A stretch of DNA of 64,000 nucleotides from Spinacia oleracea (Eukaryota; Streptophyta; Magnoliopsida; Caryophyllales; Amaranthaceae), in NCBI RefSeq assembly GCF_020520425.1, contig NC_079487.1, forward strand, positions 104,256,141 to 104,320,140, in the 5' to 3' direction. Positions 24,636 through 35,243 of the stretch are shown here, in pieces (the stretch's first letter is position 1; every line of letters starts with the position of its first letter). The notes beneath the pieces were generated by a model. It saw only the letters and a program-made list of their open reading frames with translations. It had not been told where the DNA came from and did not search any database. The translations under genes and the position numbers were made by a program.

Positions 24636-26062
24636 TCAACATTGATTGGCTTTGATTTGGCAAGAAAGAACCCCATCTTTGAAATCGTTGCTTGTAGTTG
24701 TCATCAAACGCCCAGAAAATTTAACAATACATTTTGAAATATTTGGAAAACCAAATACCTTCATGCATAAATCAAACTCAGTCTGTAACTCGCCTATGTC
24801 GTAACAATCGCCAATGAATTCCAAACTCGGGGAATTGGCCAAAATAAGTTGAAGCAAAACAATCTCAAATTCATCCCCGGCTACATGGAATTCTACCCTC
24901 CTAATGTTAGTTAACAAACAACTAGGTAGACGTAATTGTTCGCGTTCTAAATCATCAATGCCTGAGGAAAACCTAATGTGAGACAAATTATGGAATATTA
25001 GCGGCTTGGAATCCAAATTACAGATATATTCATTCGAATAGGTGACAAGTAGAACCAGCGTTTTCCAAAACAAGTGACCTAGTCCAACAAATACCTCGAC
25101 ATAACCCCAATATATGATGAATATAATCATATTCCTCGCAATTGAAGTATTCCCCAGCGATCGAAATTCTCACTTGTTGTAGATTATGCATTTCACTAAC
25201 AAAGTGATAAAAACGTAATGCATCCCGAATTTCATAATATTCTAACCACGGGGAATCGATCACAAATTTACAACTGCCGGTGACCTTTATGTTGTTTTCA
25301 ATGATTTTTATCACTAAGCGCTGGGCGAATATATCAATAACATCATGAGCCTCTTTGAAATTTAGGCACAAATACAAATCCTCCAACAAAGGGCAAGACT
25401 TAAACAGAGGGGAAGATATCAGAGCATGATGAGAGTCGTTGAGGGACAATGTCAGTTTTTTTAACTTAGGAAGATCAATGAATGATAATCCAGCACTAAC
25501 CTGTAAATCACGGTTAAAGTCGAATTCCGGATACAATTCAACAATCTCAAGCGATTGAGTCTCCAGTAAACAAGTAGGAATGTAGAATAACTTGTTTTGG
25601 TTGGAACTTGGAAGGGGAAAGTTGGAAAGTTATTTGAATTACCTCAGGGTTTTTTAAACAGATTTTTTTAATCCATGGATTCAGTAAACGGAAAATTACT
25701 TGATCTTTATATTTATTCACGAATTTCGACAACTTAGAGGAGAAATCAAGCTTAAAGATGTAAAGTTTGGGAGAGACAAGTTTGGAGAGAATGTGATTTA
25801 GGGTTTTGGCGTAATAAAGTAGCCTGTCGTACCTTAAATCGTCGCCGGAAGCGAGTGGTGGTGGGAAAGATAGTTGAGTAATTTGGGTCCAGAGAGGTTT
25901 CCATCGGTTGGATAATACCGAGGTACGGGCGGCGGAATCCACCGGAAGGAGAGAGATAATGGAAACGAGAATGTTATCTGGCAAATTGCTGATTCTATCT
26001 TCTTCTCCACTGTCGCAATCCTTCATCTTCTTCTTCTTCTTCTTCTTCAGTGGTATTTCCAT
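24636..26062 (-). pseudogene. F-box / LRR (FBD-like) gene, frameshifted
   Basis: The minus strand encodes an N-terminal F-box ([20 protein letters not shown], then [11 protein letters not shown], residues about 19-57). LRR-like segments follow ([45 protein letters not shown]), then a C-terminal FBD-like part ending near 24636. F-box proteins of this class are substrate receptors of SCF ubiquitin ligases. Two breaks separate the parts. One is a +1 shift at an AAAA run (plus-strand TTTT, 25595-25598); one base fewer there restores continuity. The second lies within 25030-25130. The N-terminus has an eight-lysine run from a CTT microsatellite (about 26028-26050). A sequencing error at the homopolymer would explain only the first break, so pseudogene is the likelier status. 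Confidence 0.82.
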
Positions 26063-26264
26063 TTTCGTGCCTAAAACTCTAGAAAAGAGAGAGAGGTAAG
26101 TAAGAAGTAAAGCTTAAACCATACCAATATGGCAATATCAATCAAGAATCAAGAGAAATGAACAAGTAAAATAAATTCAGCTTACCAAAATTAAAATCAT
26201 GCAGTCAAAATTTGGAAGAAATTAGAGTGATTTAACAATTTGGAAGAAGATGAAAGTGGTTAAC

Positions 26265-26560
26265 TATGGAGGATTTAGAGAAATTAGAGAGCTTCGGTAA
26301 GTGTGACAAGTCAAAAAGTTCGAGTACTCCGTATTGAATACGAGTAGTACTGTGTGCTCTTGTTCCTCAAGTTTAATAGGTCACTCATCTCTTGCACACC
26401 TGTCCGGCTGTCCATCACTATATTCATTATTTCATTAGGACTCCTGTACTTTCTCTCTCTTTCTTTCTTTCTTTCTTTTACATGGCTCAACTTTTTATTA
26501 TTATGCCAAAAAATATTTATTGGAAAATTAAATTAAATTAAATTTATAAAGTTTCTTTTA
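26265..26560. repeat. F-box upstream segment repeated at 47.5-48.1 kb
   Basis: GGAGGATTTAGAGAAATTAG, CAAGTCAAAAAG, CCTCAAGTTTAATAGGTCAC and TCATCTCTTGCACACCTGTCC all recur in the same order at 47490-48080. The far copy carries a Stowaway-like MITE at a point where this copy has none, giving an empty-site comparison. Confidence 0.85.
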
Positions 26561-26586
26561 TTAAACTATAGTACAAACTAGTGTTG

Positions 26587-27060
26587 TTAAAAACTGACTC
26601 GAACCAAAAATCCGACTGAATCCGTAATCGACCATGCCCCAAAATTTTGGTAAAACAGGAACCCGAAACCTGACCTGTACTCGACCCGAAAAAACCGATA
26701 ACCGATTTTAACCCGATTTGTATGACCCGACACCCGACCTAAAGATAACCGGTAACCGAACTGACCCGACTGAACAATGATCTGAACCAATACCCGACCC
26801 GACAATGACCTTAATCGATTTTTACCATATAACATGTTAATGACTCGACCTGTGGAGTAAATATTTTACGCTTGAATATTTTGAGATGACTAAATCAGAT
26901 CGTGTAACCCGTGTCCGAGAGTTTACCCGACCTACATTTTAACCGAATTGAAAATTATCTGATCCGAACTTGACCCAAAACCCGAGATTAACTACTACAA
27001 ACCCGATTCAAATCGACTATATAAGATCCAAACCCGAAATCAAACCCGACACGAACATGA
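26587..27060. repeat. ACCCGACC-rich degenerate repeat block
   Basis: Dozens of irregular ACCCGA/AACCGA motifs, for example GACCCGACACCCGACC, spread over about 470 bp. It resembles the subterminal repeats of the hAT-like element at 3.1 kb, but clear inverted ends and a target duplication were not found. Confidence 0.5.
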
Positions 27061-27203
27061 CTTGTTCCCAAAAATTAAAATAAATTCATCTTACCAAAAT
27101 TAAAATCATGCAGTCGAAATTTGGAAGAAATTAGAGTGATTTAACAATTTGGAAGAAGATGGAAGTGGCCGGTTAAATGTAACACCCCGTATTTTTAAGC
27201 CTA

Positions 27204-27234
27204 CTAGTATAACACCCGTGTGATGCACGATTTA
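27204..27234 (-). mobile_element. Helitron-like 3' end
   Basis: CTAGTATAACACCCGTGTGATGCACG on the plus strand reads as a short CGTG/CACG hairpin followed by CTAG on the minus strand. The stem is short and the other end is unknown. Confidence 0.35.
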
Positions 27235-27237
27235 TAA

Positions 27238-27504
27238 GTTTTAACGTTAATTTTACACGATTTAAAGTACATCTAGTTTAGTGAGTAATAGTGGATATCT
27301 TAACATTAGCAAATATTCTCTCTGCCCTGGATTAGTTTTTACACTTTCTACTTTGATCCGTCCCACATTGGGTTTTACATTAATTTTACACGATTTAAAC
27401 TACATCTAATTTAGTGAGTAATAGTGGATATCTTAACATTAACAAATACTCTCTCTTTCCTATATTAGTTTTTACACTTTCTACTTTGATCCGTCCCACA
27501 TTAG
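27238..27504. repeat. 133-bp tandem duplication overlapping a MITE end
   Basis: Two consecutive copies (about 27238-27370 and 27371-27504) share TTAATTTTACACGATTTAAA, GAGTAATAGTGGATATCTTA and TTTTTACACTTTCTACTTTG. The second contains the left end of the next MITE, so the duplication copied flank plus transposon end. Confidence 0.85.
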
Positions 27505-27778
27505 GTTTTACAATTCTATTTTGGAAAATACCCCACAGTTATTTTAATACATGTTTCTTTTCACTGCCAAAAAGTTTGGGTCTCACACTCTCGCACATTT
27601 AATTAAAAAGTACTTCATTATTTTCTATCACAGCTACTTTTCAATAAAATAATACTCGATCACTATCTCTTTTCATATCTATTATTCCAATAAAATAATA
27701 TTTGATAACCAAACAACAACTTATCTTCTATAACTACGTGTCCTGATAAGTGTTAAAACTAATTTAGGACGGAGGGTG
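27449..27778. mobile_element. Stowaway-like MITE
   Basis: The left end CTCTCTCTTTCCTATATTAG pairs imperfectly with CTAATTTAGGACGGAGGGTG at the right, and TA flanks both (27447-27448 and 27779-27780). The left subterminal part is doubled (TTAGTTTTTACACTTT, then CGTCCCACATTAGGTTTTAC). Confidence 0.8.
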
Positions 27779-27936
27779 TACGATTAATGGCCTCCAAATT
27801 AAATACGGACTTTCAAAATCACCCATCACCTCAATCCTCTCCCCCTAAAACCCATAATTTTTTCTCTTTGTCTAGCGGGTGCCATCTACATTTTTGTTGG
27901 TGATGGTAACCTTAATTTCTTGTTTATTTTTATGGT

Positions 27937-28399
27937 AAATTTACTTTTACCACTTAAAAAGATTGATAATTTTTTTTTACCACCACAAAATGAAATATTT
28001 TTTTTACCACCTCTTAACTGAAAGATGGACGAAAATATTATCCGAGACTCCTTTTTGACGCATATCAAACATAAAATCATACCTTAAATTACCTTGATTC
28101 CTGTTTGTAAATAGGAAAGGAAGCATGCCTCTATCAATTTGAGAAATATTACCAAATTATGTGATTTAATGGGAAGCAAGAAAAAATGGTAGCTTATATT
28201 ATTGTATACATGAAAATCACGGAAGAAGAGAAAGAAATCAGAAATATAGTCGTTGAAATGGACCCGTATAACATTTTCGTCCATCTTTCTGATTAAGAGG
28301 TGGTAAAAAAAAATATTACTTTTAGGTGGTAAAATACAATTCTAATTTTTTAGGTGGTAAAACATAATTTATCAATTTTTTAGGTGGTAAAAGTAAATT
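27937..28399. mobile_element. Inverted-repeat element with GGTGGTAAAA ends
   Basis: Outer ends AATTTACTTTTACCAC and GTGGTAAAAGTAAATT are complementary. Inner arms also pair: TACCACCTCTTAAC...ATGGACGAAAAT (28000-28040) against ATTTTCGTCCATCTTT...AAGAGGTGGTA (28270-28310). The element can fold back over most of its length. No clean target duplication was identified. Confidence 0.7.
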
Positions 28400-28418
28400 G
28401 TTTCCTTATTTTTAAGCA

Positions 28419-28973
28419 TACTAGTGACTTTGCCACGCGCGTTGCGAGCGGTGTAGCAGGGAATTTTAGACTTGGTACGAAGGAAGTTCTAGTGTTTATT
28501 AGTAATTCGGTATGATATATTATGAATGGTACAACAACATATGTATTTATTAGCTACGGAGTACAACATATAGTGTACTACTTAGAGTTGTGTTTTTTTG
28601 CAAAACATAATACGAACGCAAAAGGTGTATTGTAGGAACACATAGCTTTTTAATAATCTTTGCAGAAAATGACTGTCTGTGACTGTTTATGCTATCGATT
28701 TTCATGTAGATGGGTCAAGAATCAATTACCCTTAAGGTCTTAACAAGCTATGTGTTCCTACAATACACCTTTTGCGTTAGTATTATGTTTTGCAAAAAAC
28801 ACAACTCTAAGTAGTACACTATATGTTGTACTCTGTAGCTAATAAATACATATGTTGTTGTACCATTCATAATATATCATACCGAATTACTAATAAACAC
28901 TAGAACTTCCTTCGTACCAAGTCTAAACTTCCCGGCTACACCGCGCGCAACGCGCGTGGCAAAGCCACTAGTA
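28419..28973. mobile_element. Fold-back element, about 230-bp arms, CTAG/GC-hairpin ends
   Basis: The arms 28419-28652 and 28741-28973 are near-perfect reverse complements around an 88-bp loop. The ends are CTAGTGACTTTGCCACGCGC and GCGCGTGGCAAAGCCACTAG, with TA outside each. Each end also resembles a Helitron 3' terminus (GC-rich hairpin then CTAG), but two facing ends are not Helitron-like. A TA-inserting fold-back MITE is the alternative. Confidence 0.85.
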
Positions 28974-29270
28974 TAAACACAATTAAGAACTACTTCTTGC
29001 GCCAAATATAAAACAAAATAACAACTATGCTAATTCTGAAAGATAATTACAAACGATAGGATATTAATATTATCAAAAATTCAAAACTAAAAAGTAGATT
29101 AATTATGCAAAGATTAATTCAACAACTGTGACATAGGTTAACATTAACATAATACTAATTAATCTTTGCATAATACTAATTAATTGTGAAATTTGTAATG
29201 TTGTGTTACTGTTTATAAGGAATAGTAATTTGAATTCCCACTTTTTAAAGAGTAAAGATGACTTTAATTT

Positions 29271-29302
<32 letters not shown>

Positions 29303-30226
29303 GGTATTAGTAGAGCTTTTTGTCCCATATTTCAATGGGTTCCCTACTCTTCTTAATAACCCACGAAGAGGAGTCAATCTTTTTCAAAAAACATAATAAA
29401 AATTGACACTTACAAAAAATTAAGTTATACTCAATAGTTAATTTTGAACTTATTAAGATTCAAATATTCAATTTTTTTGCCATCCTAAAGCAAAAATAAA
29501 ATATATTTATTGATTTTAGTAAATATTGATCACATTTCAATAAAGATTTCTATTTTCCAATCCCAATATATTCTTTTAAACGACGGTTTTTTCACCATAT
29601 ATCCTTTAGGTTTACAAATATTTACCAAATACTCTCTTATTTTCAATAATTCATCATATAATTAACCCTGAGATTTTAAAAATTACCAGCATGCCAATGA
29701 CGTTAAATATCCGTTATAATTTCTTAGTTTTATCTTCTTCATCTCTCAGTTTCATTTTCTTTTCTCTCCACCTTCGTCATCTATTTTTTTTCGAGTTACA
29801 CTGTCACTTCTCTATTAAATAATTTTAAAGAAATGATTATTGTTTTTTTTAGAAATATCTTTTGAAAAACTACTTTTGTCTAGTACTCCCTCATTCAATA
29901 AAGTTTCCAATTTTTCATTACATGTGTTTGCCTATGTACTACTTTGAGTATTAATATCCTCAATTACGTATTAGTAAAAATTATAAAAATTTGATATTTG
30001 AAAAATTTGCATTGATATGGATCAAATAAAATCCCACAAACTAAGGTTTTACTAATATTTAAACTACTAATTTTGGTCAAAATATATAAACATTTATGGA
30101 ACCGAAGAAATATAAGACTCGTGCGCGTGATGCATTTTTTAAAATTTAGACTAATAATTTTAATACAATCTTAATAAGGCTATATTAGTTTGTAAGACTA
30201 TAATACACTTCAGATATAGTACCGTA
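28974..30226. other. Intergenic, AT-rich
   Basis: No gene recognised. A 25-bp T run lies at about 29278-29302. One end of a diverged Stowaway-like sequence (TAGTACTCCCTCATTCAATA, 29881-29900) has no recognisable partner. Confidence 0.45.
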
Positions 30227-30345
30227 ATATATATATATATATATATATATATGGTCCCCCTCCAATGAGAAGTTCCTTAAAATGAGAAGGATAGGAAGGG
30301 ATCTTGACCGTCCAAACGAGCTTAATCCTACAGCTAAGATAACGC
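30227..30345. repeat. AT microsatellite next to an AATGAGAAG-type transposon end
   Basis: (AT)n at 30227-30252 runs directly into GGTCCCCCTCCAATGAGAAG, then TTAAAATGAGAAGG. The same arrangement occurs inverted at 42.69-42.88 kb. The paired layout suggests the terminus of a dispersed element family. Confidence 0.55.
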
Positions 30346-30861
30346 GCGTGGAAAGAAAAACACTAAACCCAGCAAGTGAAAAAATCGAAACAAAATTGTC
30401 TCTCCCTTGCTTCCTGCGTACTATTTTCTCTTCCTTGTTTGTTGAGCTCTTCTTTCATGGCGGAAATTAAACCTTGAAGCTTTAATTAATCAATTGTTTC
30501 TCCTAATTCTGGTTCTCATTAAACATAATTTCTGAAAAGATGTAAACAATTCCCCAGCACGAAGGTATTTTCTTCTGTTCTTTTCTAATTAAGTAGTTTT
30601 TAATTATTAAAATTAGGCTTTCGAAATTATTAAACCAATTACAAATTGATAGCGAAATTGAATTGATTAATAAATTTTGATTGCGAAATTGAATAATTTT
30701 AATTTACTCATGTTGAATTTCTTGGGGGGTTTAAGACCTGTTGTTGTTGGGTTTAAGCACCAAAAAAAGGAAGTGCATTTTTAGCTCAAAATAGTGCACT
30801 ATTTAGCCATTCAACCAAAAATATAATGTAGTAAAAATATGTGGAGGAATCAAGTGGGGTT

Positions 30862-31071
30862 ATGATATTGAAGTTGGCAGGTGGGCTCTGTGTTGTGCTC
30901 TTCTGTTTGGAGTGGATGGTTTTGACGGTGGCCTTCTTCTTGAAGTATTATGCTGTTGTTAAAGGTTGCGGCGGCGGTGGTGGCAGTGTTAATGGAGGTT
31001 TTAAGAAGAGTTCTAAAGTGGAGAGTTCTGAGGAAGTAATGGGTAATTTGCCTTACCCTAATGCAGTCTAA
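30862..31071 (+). CDS. Possible small single-span membrane protein
   Basis: A 69-residue frame starts at ATG 30862 (MILKLAGGLCVVLF). It has one strongly hydrophobic segment (residues about 4-30) followed by a Gly-rich, then charged tail ending NLPYPNAV. The frame extends in-frame to GTG 30841, but GTG is an unlikely plant start, and the ATG at 30839 is out of frame. A 5' leader with an intron (possible donor GAAG|GTATTTTC near 30563) is plausible. I do not recognise the family. Confidence 0.4.
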   Translation: MILKLAGGLCVVLFCLEWMVLTVAFFLKYYAVVKGCGGGGGSVNGGFKKSSKVESSEEVMGNLPYPNAV

Positions 31072-31742
31072 AGATTTGAATTTTTAACAATTAAAAAAAT
31101 AAAGAATTTTTAAAATTCTTTTGAGTTTAATGCCATTTTATTTTGTAATCTGATTGTAATAGAGATTGTAAGATTGTTTACTACTATTATATGAGCAATG
31201 GTTGAGTTTGCATTTGTTTTAACTGTAATCCTGTCTGAAACACCAATTCTCTACATTGGAAAGACAGTGAAATCCTGATTTAGTGATTTAGTCTGTCCGT
31301 ATACTGCAAACAATGTCGCGCGCCTGGTTGTGATCAACTCTAGTCCATTCCGATTAGTTTTCATCATTTTTACTACAATACATGAATGGATGCTTCAATA
31401 ATGTAGCAAATCAGCTTCTAATTTCTAAAGGATTAGTTTTCATCACTTTACTGTACAAGAATGGATGTTGCAGCATCTGAATGTAGCAATCAGCTTGTAA
31501 ACGATAAGTGTTCACAATGTAGCAATGTATGCTAAATAGCTAACTTCGAAACGAGGTAGTATCTGAATGTAGCATAATCAACTTTTGTTTGAAGTTTTGA
31601 ACGAAAGATTGGTTTTCATCATAATGTAGTAGTGTATGCTGGATTGATGTTGTATAGTGCCCTTTTTCTCTAAAAATTTTCTGGTCTTGGACATGCTGAT
31701 TCCGAGTGGTCTTTATTTGTTTTTTTTTCAAGTATTAGTAAT
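31072..31742. other. Intergenic with AATGTAGCA-type short repeats
   Basis: Several irregular repeats of AATGTAGCAA(T)CAGCTT and GGATGTTGCAGCATCTGAATG (31380-31640) occur. No gene recognised. Confidence 0.45.
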
Positions 31743-31810
31743 GTCCATTAGCTCAATTGGTAGAGCTTTGTGCAATTGCACAATGATGTAGGTCTGAATC
31801 CTACATAGGC
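31743..31810 (+). tRNA. tRNA-like sequence, probably non-functional
   Basis: It folds as a cloverleaf: D arm GCTC/GAGC, an anticodon stem TTGTG/CACAA closing a 6-nt loop CAATTG, T arm GTAGG/CCTAC with loop TCTGAAT, and a weak acceptor stem. The 6-nt loop instead of 7 and the imperfect acceptor argue against a working tRNA. TTGTGCAATTGCACAA is a perfect palindrome. A related copy lies inverted at 35244-35314. Confidence 0.5.
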
Positions 31811-31874
31811 AACTCTTTGTATTTTGTTTATGATATTAGTTCTCCTACTCTATTATTCTTTACTTTTGAATCAA

Positions 31875-34060
31875 TTATATTTAAAAAATGAGCAAAAGTT
31901 TTGAATATTAATGAATCCGAACTTTAAATTTAAAAAATGAGCAAATTTTTGAACGTTAAATAATATGAGATTTTAAAATATTTGCTCATTTAGAAACAAT
32001 GAGCAAAAGTTTTGAATGTTAACAAAACCGAACTTTAAAATTAAAAAATGAGCAAAATATTTGCTCATTTGTGTAAACTATAAAACATGAACAAAAAATA
32101 TTTGCTCATTTGTGTAAACTATAGAAAATGAGAATTTTTTTTGAATTTTAAGTAATATGAGATTTTAAAATATTTGCTCATTTAGAAAGAATGAGAAAAC
32201 GCAAAAGTTTTTTGCTCATGTTTTTAAATGAGTAAATATTAAAGTTCGGATTTTAAACATTTGCACATTGGGTCTAATTGAACAAATATTAAAATCCGAA
32301 CTTCAAACTTTTGCTCATTGTGTCTAAATGAGCAAATATTAAAGTTCGGATTTTAAAATTTTGCTCATTGTGTCTAAATGAGCAAATATTAAAGTTCGGA
32401 TTTTAAACATTTGCTCATTGTTTTTAAATGAGCAAATATTAAAGTTCGATTTTAAACTTTTGCTCATTGTGTCTAAATGAGAAAATATTATAGTTTCGAT
32501 TTTAAAGTTTTGCTCATTGTGTCTAAATGAGCAAATATGAAAATCCGAACTTTAAACTTTTGCTCATTGTGTCTAAATGAGCAAATATTATAATTTCAAT
32601 TTTAGATTTTTGCTCATTGTTTTTATATGAGTAAATATTAAAGTTCGGATGTTAATATTTTGCTCATTGTGTCTAAATGAGAAAATATTAAAATCTGAAC
32701 TTTAAACTTTTCCTCATTGTGTCTAAATGAGCAAATATTATAGTTTCGATTTGAAATTTTTGCTCATTAAGTCTAAATGAGCAAATATTAAAGTCCGGGT
32801 GTTAAATTTTTTCTCATTGTGTCTAAATGAGCAAAATTAAAATCCGAACTTTAAACTTTTGCTCATTTAGTCTAAATGAGCAAATATTATAGTTTCCATA
32901 TGAAATTTTTGCTCATTGAGTCTAAATGAGGAAATATTAAAGTTCGGATGTTAAAATTTTGCTCATTGTGTCTAAATGAGAAAATATTAAAATCCGAACT
33001 TTAAACTTTTGCTCATTGTGTCTAAATGAGCAAATATTATAGTTTCGATTTGAAGTTTTTGCTCATTGAGTATAAATGAGCAAATATTAAAGTTCGGATG
33101 TTAAAATTTGCTCATTGTGTCTAAATGAGCAAATATTAAAATCCGAACTTTAAACTTTTGCTCATTGTGTCTAAATAAGCAAGTATTATAGTTTCGATTT
33201 GAAATTTTTGCTCATTGAGTCTAAATGAGCAAATATTAAAGTTCGGATGTTAAAATTTTGCTCATTGTGTCTAAATGAGCAAATATTAAAATCCGAACTT
33301 TAAAATTTTGCTCATTGAGTCTAAATGAGCAAACATTAAAGTTCGGATTTTAAAATTTAGCTCATTGTTTCTAAATGAGCAAATATTAAAGTTCGGATTT
33401 TAAATTTTTTGCTCATTGTGTCTAAATGAGCAAATATTAAAGTTCGGATTTTAAACATTTGCTCATTGTTTTTAAATGAGAAAATATTATAATTTCGATT
33501 AAATTTGCAAATATTAAAGTTCGGATTTTAAACTTTTGTTCATTATATCTAAATGAACAAATGTTATAGTTTTGATTTGAAATTTTTGCTCATTGAGTCT
33601 AAATGAGCAAAGATTATAGTTCGGATGTTAAAATATTTGCTCATTGTATCTAAATGAGCAAATATTAAAATTCGAACTTTAAACTATTGCTTATTGTGTC
33701 TAAATGAGTTATAGTTTCCATTTAAAAATTTTGCTCATTGTGTCTAAATGAGCAAATACTATAGTTTCGATTTTAAATTTTTGCTCATTGAGTCTACATG
33801 AGCAAATATTAAAGTTCGGATTTTAAAATCTTGCTCATTGTTTCTAAATGAGCAAATATTAAAGTTCAGATTTTAAACATTTGCTCATCATTTTTAAATG
33901 AGCAAATATTATAGTTTCAATTTTAAATTTTTGCTCGTTGTGAGCAAATATTAAAGTTCATTAATTATATTTTAAAGTTCGATTTTGTTAATATTCAAAA
34001 CTTTTTCTCAATGTTTCTAAATGAGCAAATATTGAAGTTTGAATTTTAAAAATCTGCTGC
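31875..34060. repeat. 50-bp hairpin minisatellite with 150-bp higher-order repeat
   Basis: About 40 units with a 50-bp period (GCTCATT starts at 33110, 33160, 33210, 33260, 33310). Each unit holds an inverted repeat TTTGCTCATT / AAATGAGCAAA around GTGTCT. The unit linkers come in three types: A (AAAGTTCGGATGTTAAAA), B (AAAATCCGAACTTTAAAC) and C (ATAGTTTCGATTTGAAAT). They cycle A-B-C about five times between 32.6 and 33.26 kb. A and B are nearly reverse complements, so larger fold-backs are also possible. It has no coding capacity. Confidence 0.92.
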
Positions 34061-34420
34061 TTTGGCTTGGTTGTTTGTGGCCTTTGGCCTGGTTTTTTTA
34101 CTTTAGGTGTTGCTGCTACTGCTTGTTTGTTGCAGGTTGTTCTTGCTTGTGTTGCAGGCTAATTCTGGTGAAGTTGTTGCTTCTGCTGCACTAGTGTTTT
34201 GCTGCACTGTTGTTTTTTTGGCTGCACTGTTGTTTCTGCTGCAATGTAGCTGCTGGTGCATCTGCGTGCTTCTGTTATATCTGTGGCCTGTTGTTGCTGG
34301 GGTTTTGCTGCTTCATGTGGTTTTGATGCTGCTGGTGCTGCTTGTTGTTTTGTTTAGCTTGTTGGTCTTGTTTTTTTGCTGTTTGTGTCAGTTAGGGAAA
34401 CGGGATGTGCTCCCTTAACT
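34061..34420. repeat. TGCTGC/TTGTTG-rich low-complexity stretch
   Basis: Irregular repeats of GCTGCTG, GTTGTT and GCACTGTTGTTT produce a 103-codon Leu/Val/Cys-rich open frame. Composition, not selection, explains it, so no protein is proposed. Confidence 0.6.
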
Positions 34421-34928
34421 GAGGTCTTTGCTTCTTTGTTTTGGATATTACGTGTATTACTTCCTTTTGGTAATAAATTTTGTCTATTTTTACCCCCCCC
34501 CCCAAATAAAAGAGCAAAATATATTTACTTTTTCTCTGCGGGACTATTCCTGTCAAATCGGCTTTCTCTTTCCACCAGGCTCGCAGATTGTCAGAGGATC
34601 CGCTAACGGGTTTCCCCTTCTCAGGTATAATCCCATAAACAAAACCCTGGGGATTGCATGACTTCCATCATTTTCAGCATGAATTTCAGAATTCCACCAT
34701 GTGGTCTCGACATCTTTTTCCTACGGGCTTGCTCCTGTGACTAACGTTGCTTGGCAGCACCCGGACTTAGGCTTACTTGCTGATGTTTATCTCTTTGTGT
34801 TGATGGTCCGTTGCAAAGCAGTATGTTGTTTCAGCATGGTGGTCACTCAACCGCCTTCCCCTTTTCCCTAAGGTGGCTGAGTTAGTTGTTCCCACAGTAG
34901 CCCTGTGCTCTGAGAAGTAAAACCAAAC

Positions 34929-35035
34929 TGTGAAAGTTGGTGCTGAGAGGGGTTACAGAGTTACCAATTACATGCCCCTCATGTCTGTTGAGAAGATTGC
35001 TAAGGTCTTTGGAGATCAAGACGGTGAGACAACAA
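34929..35035 (+). pseudogene. Unidentified gene fragment
   Basis: A frame of about 33 codons reads VKVGAERGYRVTNYMPLMSV and continues EKIAKVFGDQDG, with protein-like composition. It abuts the NAD(P)H dehydrogenase fragment, which is on the other strand. I do not recognise the source. Upstream plus-strand sequence (34.7-34.9 kb) also has short protein-like stretches broken by stops. Confidence 0.35.
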
Positions 35036-35040
35036 CAAAT

Positions 35041-35180
35041 TGCAAACTCCACACCTGTTGGCCCTCCACCAACAACAACAAATTGCAAGAGTCGTTTCCT
35101 TTCCTCGTCATTCAGGTGACGAAGGCTTGCCTTCTCGAAGCAATCTTCTCAATAATCTTCTGGCCAATCTCAACTAACTG
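35041..35180 (-). pseudogene. External NAD(P)H dehydrogenase (NDB-type) fragment
   Basis: The minus strand encodes DCFEKASLRHLNDEERKRLL followed by QFVVVGGGPTGVEFA. This is the second dinucleotide-binding GxGxxG region of plant alternative (type II) mitochondrial NAD(P)H dehydrogenases. The piece is about 35 residues and out of frame with the sequence before it. The 16-bp string TTGCAATTTGTTGTTG occurs at both ends of the GGGPTG segment, so the downstream join may have formed at a short repeat. Confidence 0.8.
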
Positions 35181-35243
35181 AGCAGAGTAATTATGGTTGT
35201 CTCCTGTGCTAAATGATGTCCTCTCGAACAAAAAGTAAAGATT

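Larger units (their letters stand above)
26171..27166. repeat. Direct repeat of about 90 bp, 905 bp apart
   Basis: Copies at about 26171-26262 and 27078-27166 share TTACCAAAATTAAAATCATG, TTTGGAAGAAATTAGAG and GATTTAACAATTTGGAAG. The sequence between them contains the ACCCGA-rich block, so the pair may mark an insertion or local duplication upstream of the F-box gene. Confidence 0.8.

Noticed and set aside
25589-25640. 36-bp intron GTAATT...CCAAG explaining the F-box frame change
   Set aside because: Too short for a plant intron. An indel at the AAAA run explains the frame better.
30841-30861. GTG start for the small membrane protein
   Set aside because: GTG initiation is not expected in plant nuclear genes. 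The next in-frame ATG at 30862 is used.
31875-34060. CRISPR-like regular repeat array
   Set aside because: Repeats are contiguous 50-bp units with related linkers, not constant repeats with unique spacers. The sequence is a plant nuclear genome.
34107-34418. 103-codon Leu/Val/Cys-rich frame
   Set aside because: Low-complexity GTTGTT/GCTGCT sequence, no domain and no gene structure.
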